DNA from: Phytoactinopolyspora alkaliphila
GTDB taxonomy: Bacteria > Actinomycetota > Actinomycetes > Jiangellales > Jiangellaceae
Assembly: GCF_010550695.1 (NCBI RefSeq)
Contig: NZ_JAAGOB010000012.1
Coordinates: forward strand, 113,860 to 177,859
DNA length: 64,000 nucleotides
Reading direction: 5' to 3'
The position numbers and the translations under genes were made by a program. Shown here piece after piece: positions 53,335 through 60,901 of this stretch (the first letter of the stretch is position 1; each line of letters begins with the position of its first letter). Under the pieces are notes generated by a model that did no database searches, was not told the DNA's origin, and worked only from the letters and a program-made list of their open reading frames with translations.

Positions 53335-53420
53335 AATGATCATGTAAACCATGTCTTCTCGTGCTTCACCATGCCTGCAGACCTGGTATCGCAAGAGAAC
53401 GCATGGTTTACATGATCATT
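53335..53420. repeat. 86-bp imperfect palindrome
   Basis: Outer arms AATGATCATGTAAACCATG (53335-53353) and their complement (53402-53420) match at all 19 positions. After a 2-nt mismatch, TTCTCGTGC (53356-53364) pairs 8 of 9 with GCAAGAGAA (53391-53399). The centre is CTGCAG. Base composition is AT-richer than the neighbours. It lies between the prepilin peptidase and the MerR-type promoter. It could be a terminator, a short palindromic repeat element or a mobile remnant. Confidence 0.85.
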
Positions 53421-53433
53421 GGGAGTGAGCCGG

Positions 53434-53464
53434 TTGACCTCAATATTGGTTTAGGTCTTAGAGT
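53434..53464 (+). promoter_or_regulatory. MerR-type promoter of the ABC exporter
   Basis: TTGACC (53434-53439) and TAGAGT (53459-53464) are separated by 19 bp. The spacer contains a dyad (53436-53457) of GACCTCAA and TTTAGGTC, 7 of 8 complementary. A long spacer with a dyad between the hexamers is the signature of promoters activated by MerR-family regulators. No merR gene lies nearby. Confidence 0.6.
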
Positions 53465-53528
53465 CGGGAACCCACGGGCGGGAAGAGGACTGACCCGGCC
53501 GGGGTTGACAGGCCAGGAGGTCTCACGG

Positions 53529-55430
53529 ATGAGTATGGAAGTGACGGCATGGACGGCGGTATACAACGCCATGCATGCCCAGGAGGACCGCCGCCCGTTC
53601 TCCAGGGCCACGCTGCGGCGGATCGCGACGTTCGCCACGCCGCACCGGCGTGAGCTGGTGGGCTATCTCATCCTGAGCGCCGTCGGCGCCGCGCTGGCCG
53701 TGGCGACACCAGTACTGGCCGGGCGGGTGGTCGACGCGATCGTCGAGGGTGAAGCGGCCAGCCTGGTCGTCACCTTGGCCATCGTCATCGCGGGAATCGC
53801 CGTGGCGGAAGCCGGCGTCGGATTGGTCGAACGCTGGTTCTCGGCCAGGATCGGCGAGGGAGTGATACTTGACCTGCGCACGGCGGTGTTCGACCACGTC
53901 CAGAAGATGCCGATTGCCTTCTTCACCCGCACCCGGACCGGAGCTCTCGTCAGCCGCCTCAACAACGACGTCATCGGGGCCCAGCGCGCATTCAGCGATG
54001 TTCTGTCCGGCGTTGTGAGCAATATCGTGACGCTGGTGCTCGCGCTGGCCGTCATGCTTAGCATCTCGTGGCAGATCACGCTGCTGGCGCTGGTCCTTCT
54101 GCCCGTGTTCGTCCTTCCCGCACAGCGGATGGGCTCCCGCCTGGCCCGCCTTGAGCGGGAAGCGGCCAACCACAACTCCACCGTGAGCACGCAGATGACC
54201 GAGCGGTTCTCGGCCCCCGGCGCCACTCTCGTCAAGCTCTTCGCCCGACCGGATGTGGAACTGTCCGAGTTCGCGTCCCGGGCTCGCCGGGTGCGGGACA
54301 TCGGCGTGAAGACCGCCATGGTGCAGTGGGTCTTCATCACGGCATTGACGCTGGTGGGCGCCTTGGCGCTTGCCCTCGTGTACGGCCTCGGCGGGTTCTA
54401 TGCCCTCCGCCAAGAGCTCGATGCCGGCGCGGTCGTCTCACTCGCGCTCCTCCTCACCAGGCTTTACGCTCCGCTGACGGCACTGGCGAGCGCTCGGGTG
54501 GAGGTGATGAGCGCCGTGGTCAGCTTCTCCCGGGTGTTCGAGGTGCTGGACCTGAAGCCACTGATCAGCGAGTCGCCTACGGCGCGCCCGGTCCCGGACG
54601 GTCCCGTCTCGGTCGAGTTCGATCACGTCACCTTCGCTTACCCGACCGCGGAGAAGGTGTCGCTGGCCTCCCTCGAGGAGGTGGCTCAGCTGGACAACCG
54701 CGGGGGAACGCAGGTGGTGCGTGATCTGTCGTTCCGGGCCGAACCTGGAACGATGATCGCCCTGGTGGGCTCTTCCGGCGCCGGGAAGTCCACCATCGCC
54801 TCGCTGATTCCGCGACTCTACGACGTCGACGACGGTGCGGTCCGGCTTGCGGGCGAGGACGTTCGGGAGCTCACGACGGAGTCCGTCCGGCGGACCGTCG
54901 GCATGGTGACTCAGGACGGCCACCTGTTCCACGACTCGGTCCGCGCGAACCTGCTGCTGGCACGCCCGGAGGCCACCGACGACGAGCTGTGGGACGCGTT
55001 GCACCGGGCCAGGATCGACACGCTCGTCGCAGCACTGCCAGGCGAGCTGGACACCATCGTGGGGGAGCGAGGCTATCGGCTGTCCGGCGGTGAGCGGCAG
55101 CGGCTCACGATCGCCCGGATGCTCCTTGCTCAGCCGCGGGTGGTCATTCTCGACGAGGCGACGGCACACCTCGATTCCACATCGGAGGCTGCGGTGCAAG
55201 AAGCATTGGGAGAGGCGCTGGCCGGCCGCACCGCGATCGTCATCGCCCACCGGCTGTCCACGGTGCGGGCCGCCGACGAGATCCTGGTCATCGATGAGGG
55301 ACGGATCGTCGAGCGTGGCACGCACGCGGACCTGCTCGCGGTGGGCGGACGGTATGAGGAGCTGTACCGGCAGCAGTTCCAGGAACCGGCGGCGGGCCCG
55401 TCGGAGGACGGCGCGGTGGTCCCGGCCTGA
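53529..55430 (+). CDS. ABC exporter, fused permease and ATPase
   Basis: This 633-residue half-transporter presumably works as a dimer. Six spans lie within about residues 45-340 of the type-I exporter fold (FFTRTRTGALVSRLNNDV coupling region). The nucleotide-binding domain (about 380-620) has GSSGAGKST, Q-loop VTQDGHLFHDSVR, signature LSGGERQRLTIARML, Walker B VILDEATAHLD and switch His in IVIAHRLSTV. A 25-residue insert (EKVSLASLEEVAQLDNRGGTQVV) precedes Walker A. The ATG has AGGAGG 7 nt upstream. The MerR-type promoter suggests drug- or stress-induced export. Confidence 0.94.
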   Translation: MSMEVTAWTAVYNAMHAQEDRRPFSRATLRRIATFATPHRRELVGYLILSAVGAALAVATPVLAGRVVDAIVEGEAASLVVTLAIVIAGIAVAEAGVGLVERWFSARIGEGVILDLRTAVFDHVQKMPIAFFTRTRTGALVSRLNNDVIGAQRAFSDVLSGVVSNIVTLVLALAVMLSISWQITLLALVLLPVFVLPAQRMGSRLARLEREAANHNSTVSTQMTERFSAPGATLVKLFARPDVELSEFASRARRVRDIGVKTAMVQWVFITALTLVGALALALVYGLGGFYALRQELDAGAVVSLALLLTRLYAPLTALASARVEVMSAVVSFSRVFEVLDLKPLISESPTARPVPDGPVSVEFDHVTFAYPTAEKVSLASLEEVAQLDNRGGTQVVRDLSFRAEPGTMIALVGSSGAGKSTIASLIPRLYDVDDGAVRLAGEDVRELTTESVRRTVGMVTQDGHLFHDSVRANLLLARPEATDDELWDALHRARIDTLVAALPGELDTIVGERGYRLSGGERQRLTIARMLLAQPRVVILDEATAHLDSTSEAAVQEALGEALAGRTAIVIAHRLSTVRAADEILVIDEGRIVERGTHADLLAVGGRYEELYRQQFQEPAAGPSEDGAVVPA

Positions 55431-55441
55431 ACGCGAGGCCC

Positions 55442-56305
55442 CTAGGACGGGGCAGGCACGACGGCCTGGTAGCCGGCAGCTTCGAGAACGACGAGGATCT
55501 GGGCGAGCGCCTTCACCGTCTCGGTCCGGTCGCCGCCGCCGTCATGCAGGAGAATGACCGCCCCGGGATGGACCTGGTCGGTCACCCGTTCCACGATGGT
55601 GCGGGCTTCCGGGCGCTTCCAGTCTCTGGGATCGACCGTCCAGTCGAGGATCTCCAAGCCGTACTTGTCGGCGACCGGGGCCACTTCCGCGGTGACGAAC
55701 ATGCCCGGCTGACGGAAAAAGTGCACCGGCGCACCCGGCGCGGCCTTCTCGATAGCCACCAGGGTGTCCTCGAGGTCTTTCTCGATCATGTCTGACGGCT
55801 TCTGAGAGAGATCGACGTCGTGGTGGTAAGAGTGGTTGCACAACGTATGGCCCTCGGCGACGATGCGCCTGACCAGTTCGGGCCGTTCGTCGACTTTCTC
55901 GCCAACCACACAGAACACAGCGGTGGTGTCGTGGGCGGCAAGCATGTCCAGGATCTGCGGCGTGTGGACGGGATGCGGGCCGTCGTCGAACGTCAAGGTC
56001 ACCGAAGCCGTACCGTCGCTGGCGACTGGCAGATCCGGCACCGACGCGCCGCCGGTATCCGGGAAGCCCGGATGATCCTCGCCGTCGTGGTCGTCGCCTC
56101 TGGTCCCGTCGTCGCCGGGAGAGTCTCCAGAGTTGCGGTCGTCGTCTCCGGAGTTGCGTTCGTCGTCTGCCGAATTGCCGTCGGAGACGACGCCGTCACC
56201 AGCGCCGCGGGCGACGTCGTCCGACGTTTCACCCGCGCCGTTGCCCATGTTGAACGCGATCAGGCCGATGACGCAACCAGCCAGAACGGGACCCGTCACT
56301 TTCAT
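55442..56305 (-). CDS. Polysaccharide deacetylase (NodB domain), exported
   Basis: This 287-residue protein has an N-terminal hydrophobic anchor/signal (about residues 5-20). A 55-residue linker of Asp, Gly and Ser (repeated DDERNSGDD-like units, about 26-80) precedes a NodB deacetylase domain: TFDDGP with D107-D108, HSYHHDVDL with metal His residues, RQPGMFV and ILLHDGGGDR. It probably removes acetyl or acyl groups from cell-wall glycans or chitin-like polymers. The ATG at 56305 has GGGGAG 5 nt upstream. A possible lipobox (VLAGC) has too short a hydrophobic stretch before it. Confidence 0.92.
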   Translation of the reverse strand: MKVTGPVLAGCVIGLIAFNMGNGAGETSDDVARGAGDGVVSDGNSADDERNSGDDDRNSGDSPGDDGTRGDDHDGEDHPGFPDTGGASVPDLPVASDGTASVTLTFDDGPHPVHTPQILDMLAAHDTTAVFCVVGEKVDERPELVRRIVAEGHTLCNHSYHHDVDLSQKPSDMIEKDLEDTLVAIEKAAPGAPVHFFRQPGMFVTAEVAPVADKYGLEILDWTVDPRDWKRPEARTIVERVTDQVHPGAVILLHDGGGDRTETVKALAQILVVLEAAGYQAVVPAPS

Positions 56306-56401
56306 GTGTCTCCCCAGCACGAGGCACGTGTCCGTTTTCTTGATCGTAATCGATCAACACTCGAGGCAGCGAACGACTCGCCGGTACCGGCGCCCGAAAT
56401 G

Positions 56402-58063
56402 TCAGCAATCCGGGCGGCATTGCCGCTCGATCATCGCCCGCAGGAAGACCTCTTCGATGTCGTCGGCGTCCTCGGCCTGATACGCCGTGGTCCCGGTGGC
56501 GTCTGAGATCTCGTGCAGGGCGGCCATGTCCGCATCCGGCCCGAAGCCGATGGTAATGACGGGGACCGGGGCCTGTGGGTCGAACTCGTCGCGAAGCGTG
56601 TCGATCAGGGCGTCGAGCCCGATGCTCGCCGGATTGTCCTCGTCCCGGCCGTCGGTCATGAGGACCACGGAGTTCACCTTGCCTGGTACGTACGTCTCCT
56701 GCATGTGGCGGAAGGCGGCGAGCGTGGTGTCGTAGAGGGCGGTGCCACCGACGACGCGTTCAGGCAGGCTCTCCAAGGCTGCGGTGAGTTCGTCCCGGTG
56801 CGGCAGACCCTCGGTCTCCTCGTTCAGCGGGCCCACCGGCGCGAGCTCCAAGTGGTGACGGTCCGGCGGGTCACGCAGGATCGAGAAGACCCAGAGGCCC
56901 ACCTCGCTGCTGGCCGGCAATAGTTCGACCGCCTCGAGTGCGGCGTCGCGGGTGACCTCGATCCTGCTGCCACCGCTGGGGACGTTCTCGTTCATCGAGC
57001 CGGAGACGTCGATCACGGTGAGCATGCGCATCTCCTGGGAGAGCGCGGCCCATTGCTGCATGAACTGCGCCACCGCCTCGGACTCGGGCAGCTCGAGCAG
57101 TTCCGGCATCGCCGGCTGAGTGCCGTCGGTAATGCCTGCCCCGGGTGCCGCCGCTCCAGTGGGATCGCGGAACCCGGCGGCGTGCAGACGGTCCGCAGCC
57201 TCGGCGCTCTGCAAGAAGTCGGCGAAACCGGTGACGATCTCCCGGGAGCGCTGCGGTGCGTCGGCCGGCGTGACCGCGAGGGCTGGGAAGTCGAGCTCGA
57301 ACGTGCCTTCCACCGGGTAGATCGCCACGACGCCCGCCCCGTCCGCGGACGCGTTGTGCGCGATGACGGACTGCTCGCTGGCCACGATGATGCCGGAGTC
57401 GCCCTCCGACAAGCTCGCGTACGCGTCGCTGATGGTGGGCACCACGGCCCGCGACATCGCGGAGAGCGCACCCACACGCTGAACGTCGTCGAGCTCGCCG
57501 AGAGCGGCGTGGATCGCGAGCGCGCTCGTCAGACCCTCCGCCGTGGTCGCCGGATCAGAAACCCGCACCTGATCATTGGCTGCGAGGGCTTGCCAGGAGA
57601 AGTCGCCATCGGGCCAGCCGAGTTCCGCGGCCGCCGAACGAGCCGTCACGACCGTCAGGGGCGAACTGGCGACCTGGCCGAGGTTCTCCAGTGCGTCGGG
57701 CTCGTCGACGCGCAACGTCCATGTGCTGCTGTCGGGTATCCACATGGCGGGACGCTGCGCGCCACCGAGCGAGCTCGCCACGTCCGCCCCCGCGGCGCCA
57801 CTGACGCTCAGCTGGACACATGTATCGGGCGACCGCCGGGCGTCGGTCTCGTACTCACGCGCGAGATCGGTCACCGCCTCGGCCAATGCCGGATCCACCG
57901 CCACCGCGACCGGCGTGGAATCGCAGGAATCGGCACGAGCATCGATGATCTCGCGTACGCCGAGCGCGCCTGCGCCGAGAACCGCGACGGCCGCCACCAC
58001 AATGGCCAGGATCCTGCTCCACGGCACATCCTTGTGCACCGCGGAAGCGTGGCGACCGGGCAT
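56402..58063 (-). CDS. Extracellular binding-protein/von Willebrand factor A fusion protein
   Basis: This 553-residue protein is anchored by an N-terminal span (about 17-36). Residues 45-300 resemble a type-2 periplasmic solute-binding protein. From about 345 a von Willebrand A domain begins with the complete metal-ion site D352-x-S354-x-S356 (DVSGSMN), later GGTALYDTT and VVLMTDGRDEDN. The tail holds two Cys in RQCRPDC. Such proteins are common in actinobacteria and may bind surface ligands; the role is unknown. It is cotranscribed in direction with the deacetylase 96 bp away. Confidence 0.88.
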   Translation of the reverse strand: MPGRHASAVHKDVPWSRILAIVVAAVAVLGAGALGVREIIDARADSCDSTPVAVAVDPALAEAVTDLAREYETDARRSPDTCVQLSVSGAAGADVASSLGGAQRPAMWIPDSSTWTLRVDEPDALENLGQVASSPLTVVTARSAAAELGWPDGDFSWQALAANDQVRVSDPATTAEGLTSALAIHAALGELDDVQRVGALSAMSRAVVPTISDAYASLSEGDSGIIVASEQSVIAHNASADGAGVVAIYPVEGTFELDFPALAVTPADAPQRSREIVTGFADFLQSAEAADRLHAAGFRDPTGAAAPGAGITDGTQPAMPELLELPESEAVAQFMQQWAALSQEMRMLTVIDVSGSMNENVPSGGSRIEVTRDAALEAVELLPASSEVGLWVFSILRDPPDRHHLELAPVGPLNEETEGLPHRDELTAALESLPERVVGGTALYDTTLAAFRHMQETYVPGKVNSVVLMTDGRDEDNPASIGLDALIDTLRDEFDPQAPVPVITIGFGPDADMAALHEISDATGTTAYQAEDADDIEEVFLRAMIERQCRPDC

Positions 58064-58204
58064 GTTCGAAAGCCTCCGACGACAGGGGAGGAGACGAGAC
58101 TACCCGGTCGCCTGCATGTCCGATTACAGCGGGTATGCGTATCTTGTGCCTGGTCGTCCGGTCCGCGGTGCCGGGGCACGGTCACGCGAAGGCGTGCGGA
58201 ATGC

Positions 58205-58408
58205 TCACCGTGCGTGATTGTCGTGGACTGGCTGCACGTGAGCATCCGGACCCGGATAGACCAGGGCCTCGGCACCACTGTCCGCCCACCGGACCAGGAA
58301 CGGCGGCTGGCCGTTGGGGCCGTGGGTCTCCAGGATCTCTCCGTCACGGCGACTCAGACCGACCTTCGCGCCCTCGATGACCAGATGATCTCCCGTGTGT
58401 GCCTGCAT
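58205..58408 (-). CDS. DUF1918 domain-containing protein
   Basis: This 67-residue protein is made almost entirely of the DUF1918 fold: MQAHTGDHLVIEGAKVGLSRRDGEILETHGPNGQPPFLVRWADSG then ALVYPGPDA. AGGAGG lies 5 nt before the ATG at 58408. It is a small SH3-like barrel of unknown function, frequent in actinobacteria. Confidence 0.88.
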   Translation of the reverse strand: MQAHTGDHLVIEGAKVGLSRRDGEILETHGPNGQPPFLVRWADSGAEALVYPGPDAHVQPVHDNHAR

Positions 58409-58628
58409 GTCGTCCTCCTGGCGTGTCACCCTTGTTCTGCCGCACGTTCGTTCATACCGTCACCTTCCAGCGTGCGCCCGAACACACTGCATATGCAAGG
58501 TGAACAGGCATGATCGTTCGAGATCGTGCATTGATGCCGCGCTCCCGCCGCGCAGTGCCCCCGCACGGATCGGGTCATCCGGCGGCCCTCGATGCGCCCA
58601 CGCGACGTCGATGGGGGAGACTGGCGGG

Positions 58629-58952
58629 ATGAGCATTCCCGACGTCGACGTCACGGCGGTCCCGGACGACGGAGTCCTGCTGGACGTGCGCGAGCCGGAC
58701 GAGTGGCAGGCCGGACACGTGCCCGGTGCCGTCCACATTCCCCTGCGGGACTTGCCCGGCCGGCTCGACGACATTCCCGACGAGGACCCCGTGTACGTGG
58801 TGTGCAAGGTGGGCGGGCGCTCCGCACACGCGGCCGCGTGGCTGAACAGCATTGGACGCTCAGCGGTCAACGTCGCCGGGGGAATGGAGTCGTGGCATGC
58901 AGCTGGCCGGCCGATGACCAGCGAGAACGGTAACGATCCCGTCGTCGCGTGA
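58629..58952 (+). CDS. Rhodanese-like sulfurtransferase
   Basis: This 107-residue single-domain protein has LLDVREPDEWQAGHVPGAVHIPL and the active-site loop around C59 (VVCKVGGRSAHAA). An intact Cys indicates sulfur- or arsenate-type chemistry in principle. GGGGAGA precedes the ATG. No functional partner is evident nearby. Confidence 0.9.
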   Translation: MSIPDVDVTAVPDDGVLLDVREPDEWQAGHVPGAVHIPLRDLPGRLDDIPDEDPVYVVCKVGGRSAHAAAWLNSIGRSAVNVAGGMESWHAAGRPMTSENGNDPVVA

Positions 58953-59026
58953 CCACCCTGGAGGGCGATCTCAGCGCAGCAGAAAAGTCGTAGCGTTTGG
59001 TGACGCCGCTGGGAGAGAATCATCGG

Positions 59027-59764
59027 GTGTCTGAGAACTGGATGCTCGATGAGCTTGCCCACGCGGGTCCTGAGCACCTCGATCTGGAGTTCGTCGCGGG
59101 CTACGACCGAAAACAGGGATACCCGGATCCAGCCGGAGACCTCGAACTCCTACGTCGCTATGGGGTAGGGGAGAGGTCCACCGTCATCGACTTCGGCGCC
59201 GGGACCGGCCGCTTCGCCCTTGCCGCCGCCCGGCGGTTCGGGTATGTCGTCGCCGCCGATGTATCACCGGTCATGCTTGAGAACGTCCGAACGCGGGCAG
59301 CTGAGGCCGGTGTGACGAACCTCCGGTGCGTCAAGGCCGGCTTCCTCAGCTACGAGAACGACGGCCAGCCGGCCGACGCCGTACACACCCGCAACGCGTT
59401 GCACCATCTGCCGGATTTCTGGAAAGCGATAGCGTTGAGCCGGATCGCGGGAATGCTCCGGCCGGGCGGGATCATGCTCCTTCACGACCTGATCTACAGT
59501 TTCCCACCGGACGAGGCCGAAAAGGTCTTCAGCCGCTGGTTCGCCGGAGCGTCGGACGATCCATCGGCCGGATACACGGCAGAGGACTATGCCGAGCACA
59601 TCCGCACCGAATACAGCACGTTCAGCTGGCTCCTGGAGCCGATGATCGACGCGGCAGGCTTCGACATCGTCGAGAGCGACACGAGCACGCGCGTGTTCGC
59701 CTCATACACCTGTGTCCGACGTTCTCAGCCGTCCGGAGCGGTCACCGACGTTGCCACATCCTGA
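59027..59764 (+). CDS. Class I SAM-dependent methyltransferase
   Basis: This 245-residue protein contains motif I VIDFGAGTGRFALAAA, the acidic loop AADVSPVMLENV, motif IV-like DAVHTRNALHHLPDFWKA and post-motif IRMLRPGG-like MLRPGGIMLLHDLIYSF. The substrate is unknown. GTG 59027 was chosen because GGGAGAG lies 9 nt upstream; TTG 58997 is an alternative. A TAGCGT element (58991-58996) is a plausible -10. It converges with the sigma factor gene; a short tandem GCGCGGACCG repeat lies between. Confidence 0.88.
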   Translation: MSENWMLDELAHAGPEHLDLEFVAGYDRKQGYPDPAGDLELLRRYGVGERSTVIDFGAGTGRFALAAARRFGYVVAADVSPVMLENVRTRAAEAGVTNLRCVKAGFLSYENDGQPADAVHTRNALHHLPDFWKAIALSRIAGMLRPGGIMLLHDLIYSFPPDEAEKVFSRWFAGASDDPSAGYTAEDYAEHIRTEYSTFSWLLEPMIDAAGFDIVESDTSTRVFASYTCVRRSQPSGAVTDVATS

Positions 59765-59807
59765 GGACTGGAAATCCTGGCGCGGACCGGCGCGGACCGC
59801 GAACCGT

Positions 59808-60716
59808 TCAGCGGCTTATCGTGGTCTCCCGCTGCACCCGCGACAGCTTCTGTGGATTGCGCACGTAATACAGCCCAGTGATGAGGCCGTCCGCGACCCT
59901 CACCGCCAGAACGCCGTCGATCTCCTCGTCGAGGCGGACTATCAGGGCCGGGCGGCCGTTGACCTGTACCGGGTCAAGTGAGAGGCCGGCACCGAACCTC
60001 TCCAAGCCGGCGGCGAACACGCGACTCACCTTGTCTGCACCGACGATGGGCCGCAGCATGGCCTGCTTGATTCCGCCACCGTCGCTCAGGGCGACGACGT
60101 CCGGCGCGAGGACGTCGAACAGGCCCTGCAGGTCGCCCGTGTCGACGGCTCGTTGGAACGCCTCGAGGGCTGATCGGGTCTCGGCCGGAGAGGCGTCGGT
60201 GCGCGGCCGGCGGGCGGCGACGTGTGCGCGCGCTCGGTGCGCGATCTGGCGGACCGCCGCCTGGCTCTTGTCGACGGCCGCCGCGATCTCGTCGTATCCG
60301 AGGTCGAACACCTCACGCAGGACGAACACTGCCCGCTCGGTCGGCGTGAGAGTCTCCAGCACCAGCAGCATCGCCATGGAGACGCTTTCGGCCAGCTCGA
60401 CGTCCTCGGCCACGTCGGGCGCGGTCAGCAGCGGCTCGGGAAGCCAGGGTCCGACGTAAGACTCCTTGCGCCGGCCGAGCGTGCGGAGCCGGGTGAGCGC
60501 CTGGCGGGTGGTGATCCGCACCAGGTAGGCCCGTTTGTCCCGCACCGTGTCGAGGTCGACGCCCGCCCATCGCAGCCAGGTCTCCTGGAGCACGTCCTCC
60601 GCGTCGGCGGCCGAGCCGAGCATCTCGTAGGCGACGGTGAAGAGCAGGTTTCGGTGAGCGACGAACGCCTCAGTGGCGGGGTCGGTTCGGGGACCACCGC
60701 TCATCCCACTCGGCAT
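59808..60716 (-). CDS. ECF41-type RNA polymerase sigma factor (SigJ-like)
   Basis: This 302-residue protein has sigma region 2 (about 15-80, FTVAYEMLGSAADAEDVLQETWLRW), region 4 (about 110-170, LTPTERAVFVLREVFDLGYDEIAAAVDKSQAAVRQIAHRA) and a C-terminal SnoaL-like domain that in the ECF41 group regulates activity within the same chain. The diagnostic DGGGIKQA and NPQKL motifs are present in that extension. AGGAG lies 6 nt before the ATG. ECF41 genes are often beside a carboxymuconolactone decarboxylase or oxidoreductase; none is here. Confidence 0.93.
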   Translation of the reverse strand: MPSGMSGGPRTDPATEAFVAHRNLLFTVAYEMLGSAADAEDVLQETWLRWAGVDLDTVRDKRAYLVRITTRQALTRLRTLGRRKESYVGPWLPEPLLTAPDVAEDVELAESVSMAMLLVLETLTPTERAVFVLREVFDLGYDEIAAAVDKSQAAVRQIAHRARAHVAARRPRTDASPAETRSALEAFQRAVDTGDLQGLFDVLAPDVVALSDGGGIKQAMLRPIVGADKVSRVFAAGLERFGAGLSLDPVQVNGRPALIVRLDEEIDGVLAVRVADGLITGLYYVRNPQKLSRVQRETTISR

Positions 60717-60745
60717 GGATGGCTCCTGTCTTCGCGTTCTCTCAC

Positions 60746-60787
60746 TGTGTCACCCATATGACTCCACGCTCCACCGCTTTGTGACAC
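60746..60787. promoter_or_regulatory. ECF41-like promoter and inverted GTGTCAC sites upstream of the sigma factor gene
   Basis: On the minus strand TGTCACA (60786-60780), 16 bp and AGTC (60763-60760) resemble the TGTCACA/CGTC promoters described for ECF41 factors, with one mismatch in the -10. A second, inverted GTGTCAC occurs near 60747-60753, facing cytochrome b. This points to autoregulation. Confidence 0.5.
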
Positions 60788-60901
60788 GAAGGGAGCAGGG
60801 GAGCGGCGAGGGCTCGTGGCTCGGCTCACATCGCCGATGTGTCACGGCGAGCGCGCATCCGGTGTCTTGTGTATGACCACCTGTTTCAAAGGGAGGCAGA
60901 C

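Noticed and set aside
59764..59807. Short GCGCGGACCG tandem repeat as a terminator or mobile element end
   Set aside because: Only two 10-bp copies and no inverted pairing of useful length; too short to interpret.
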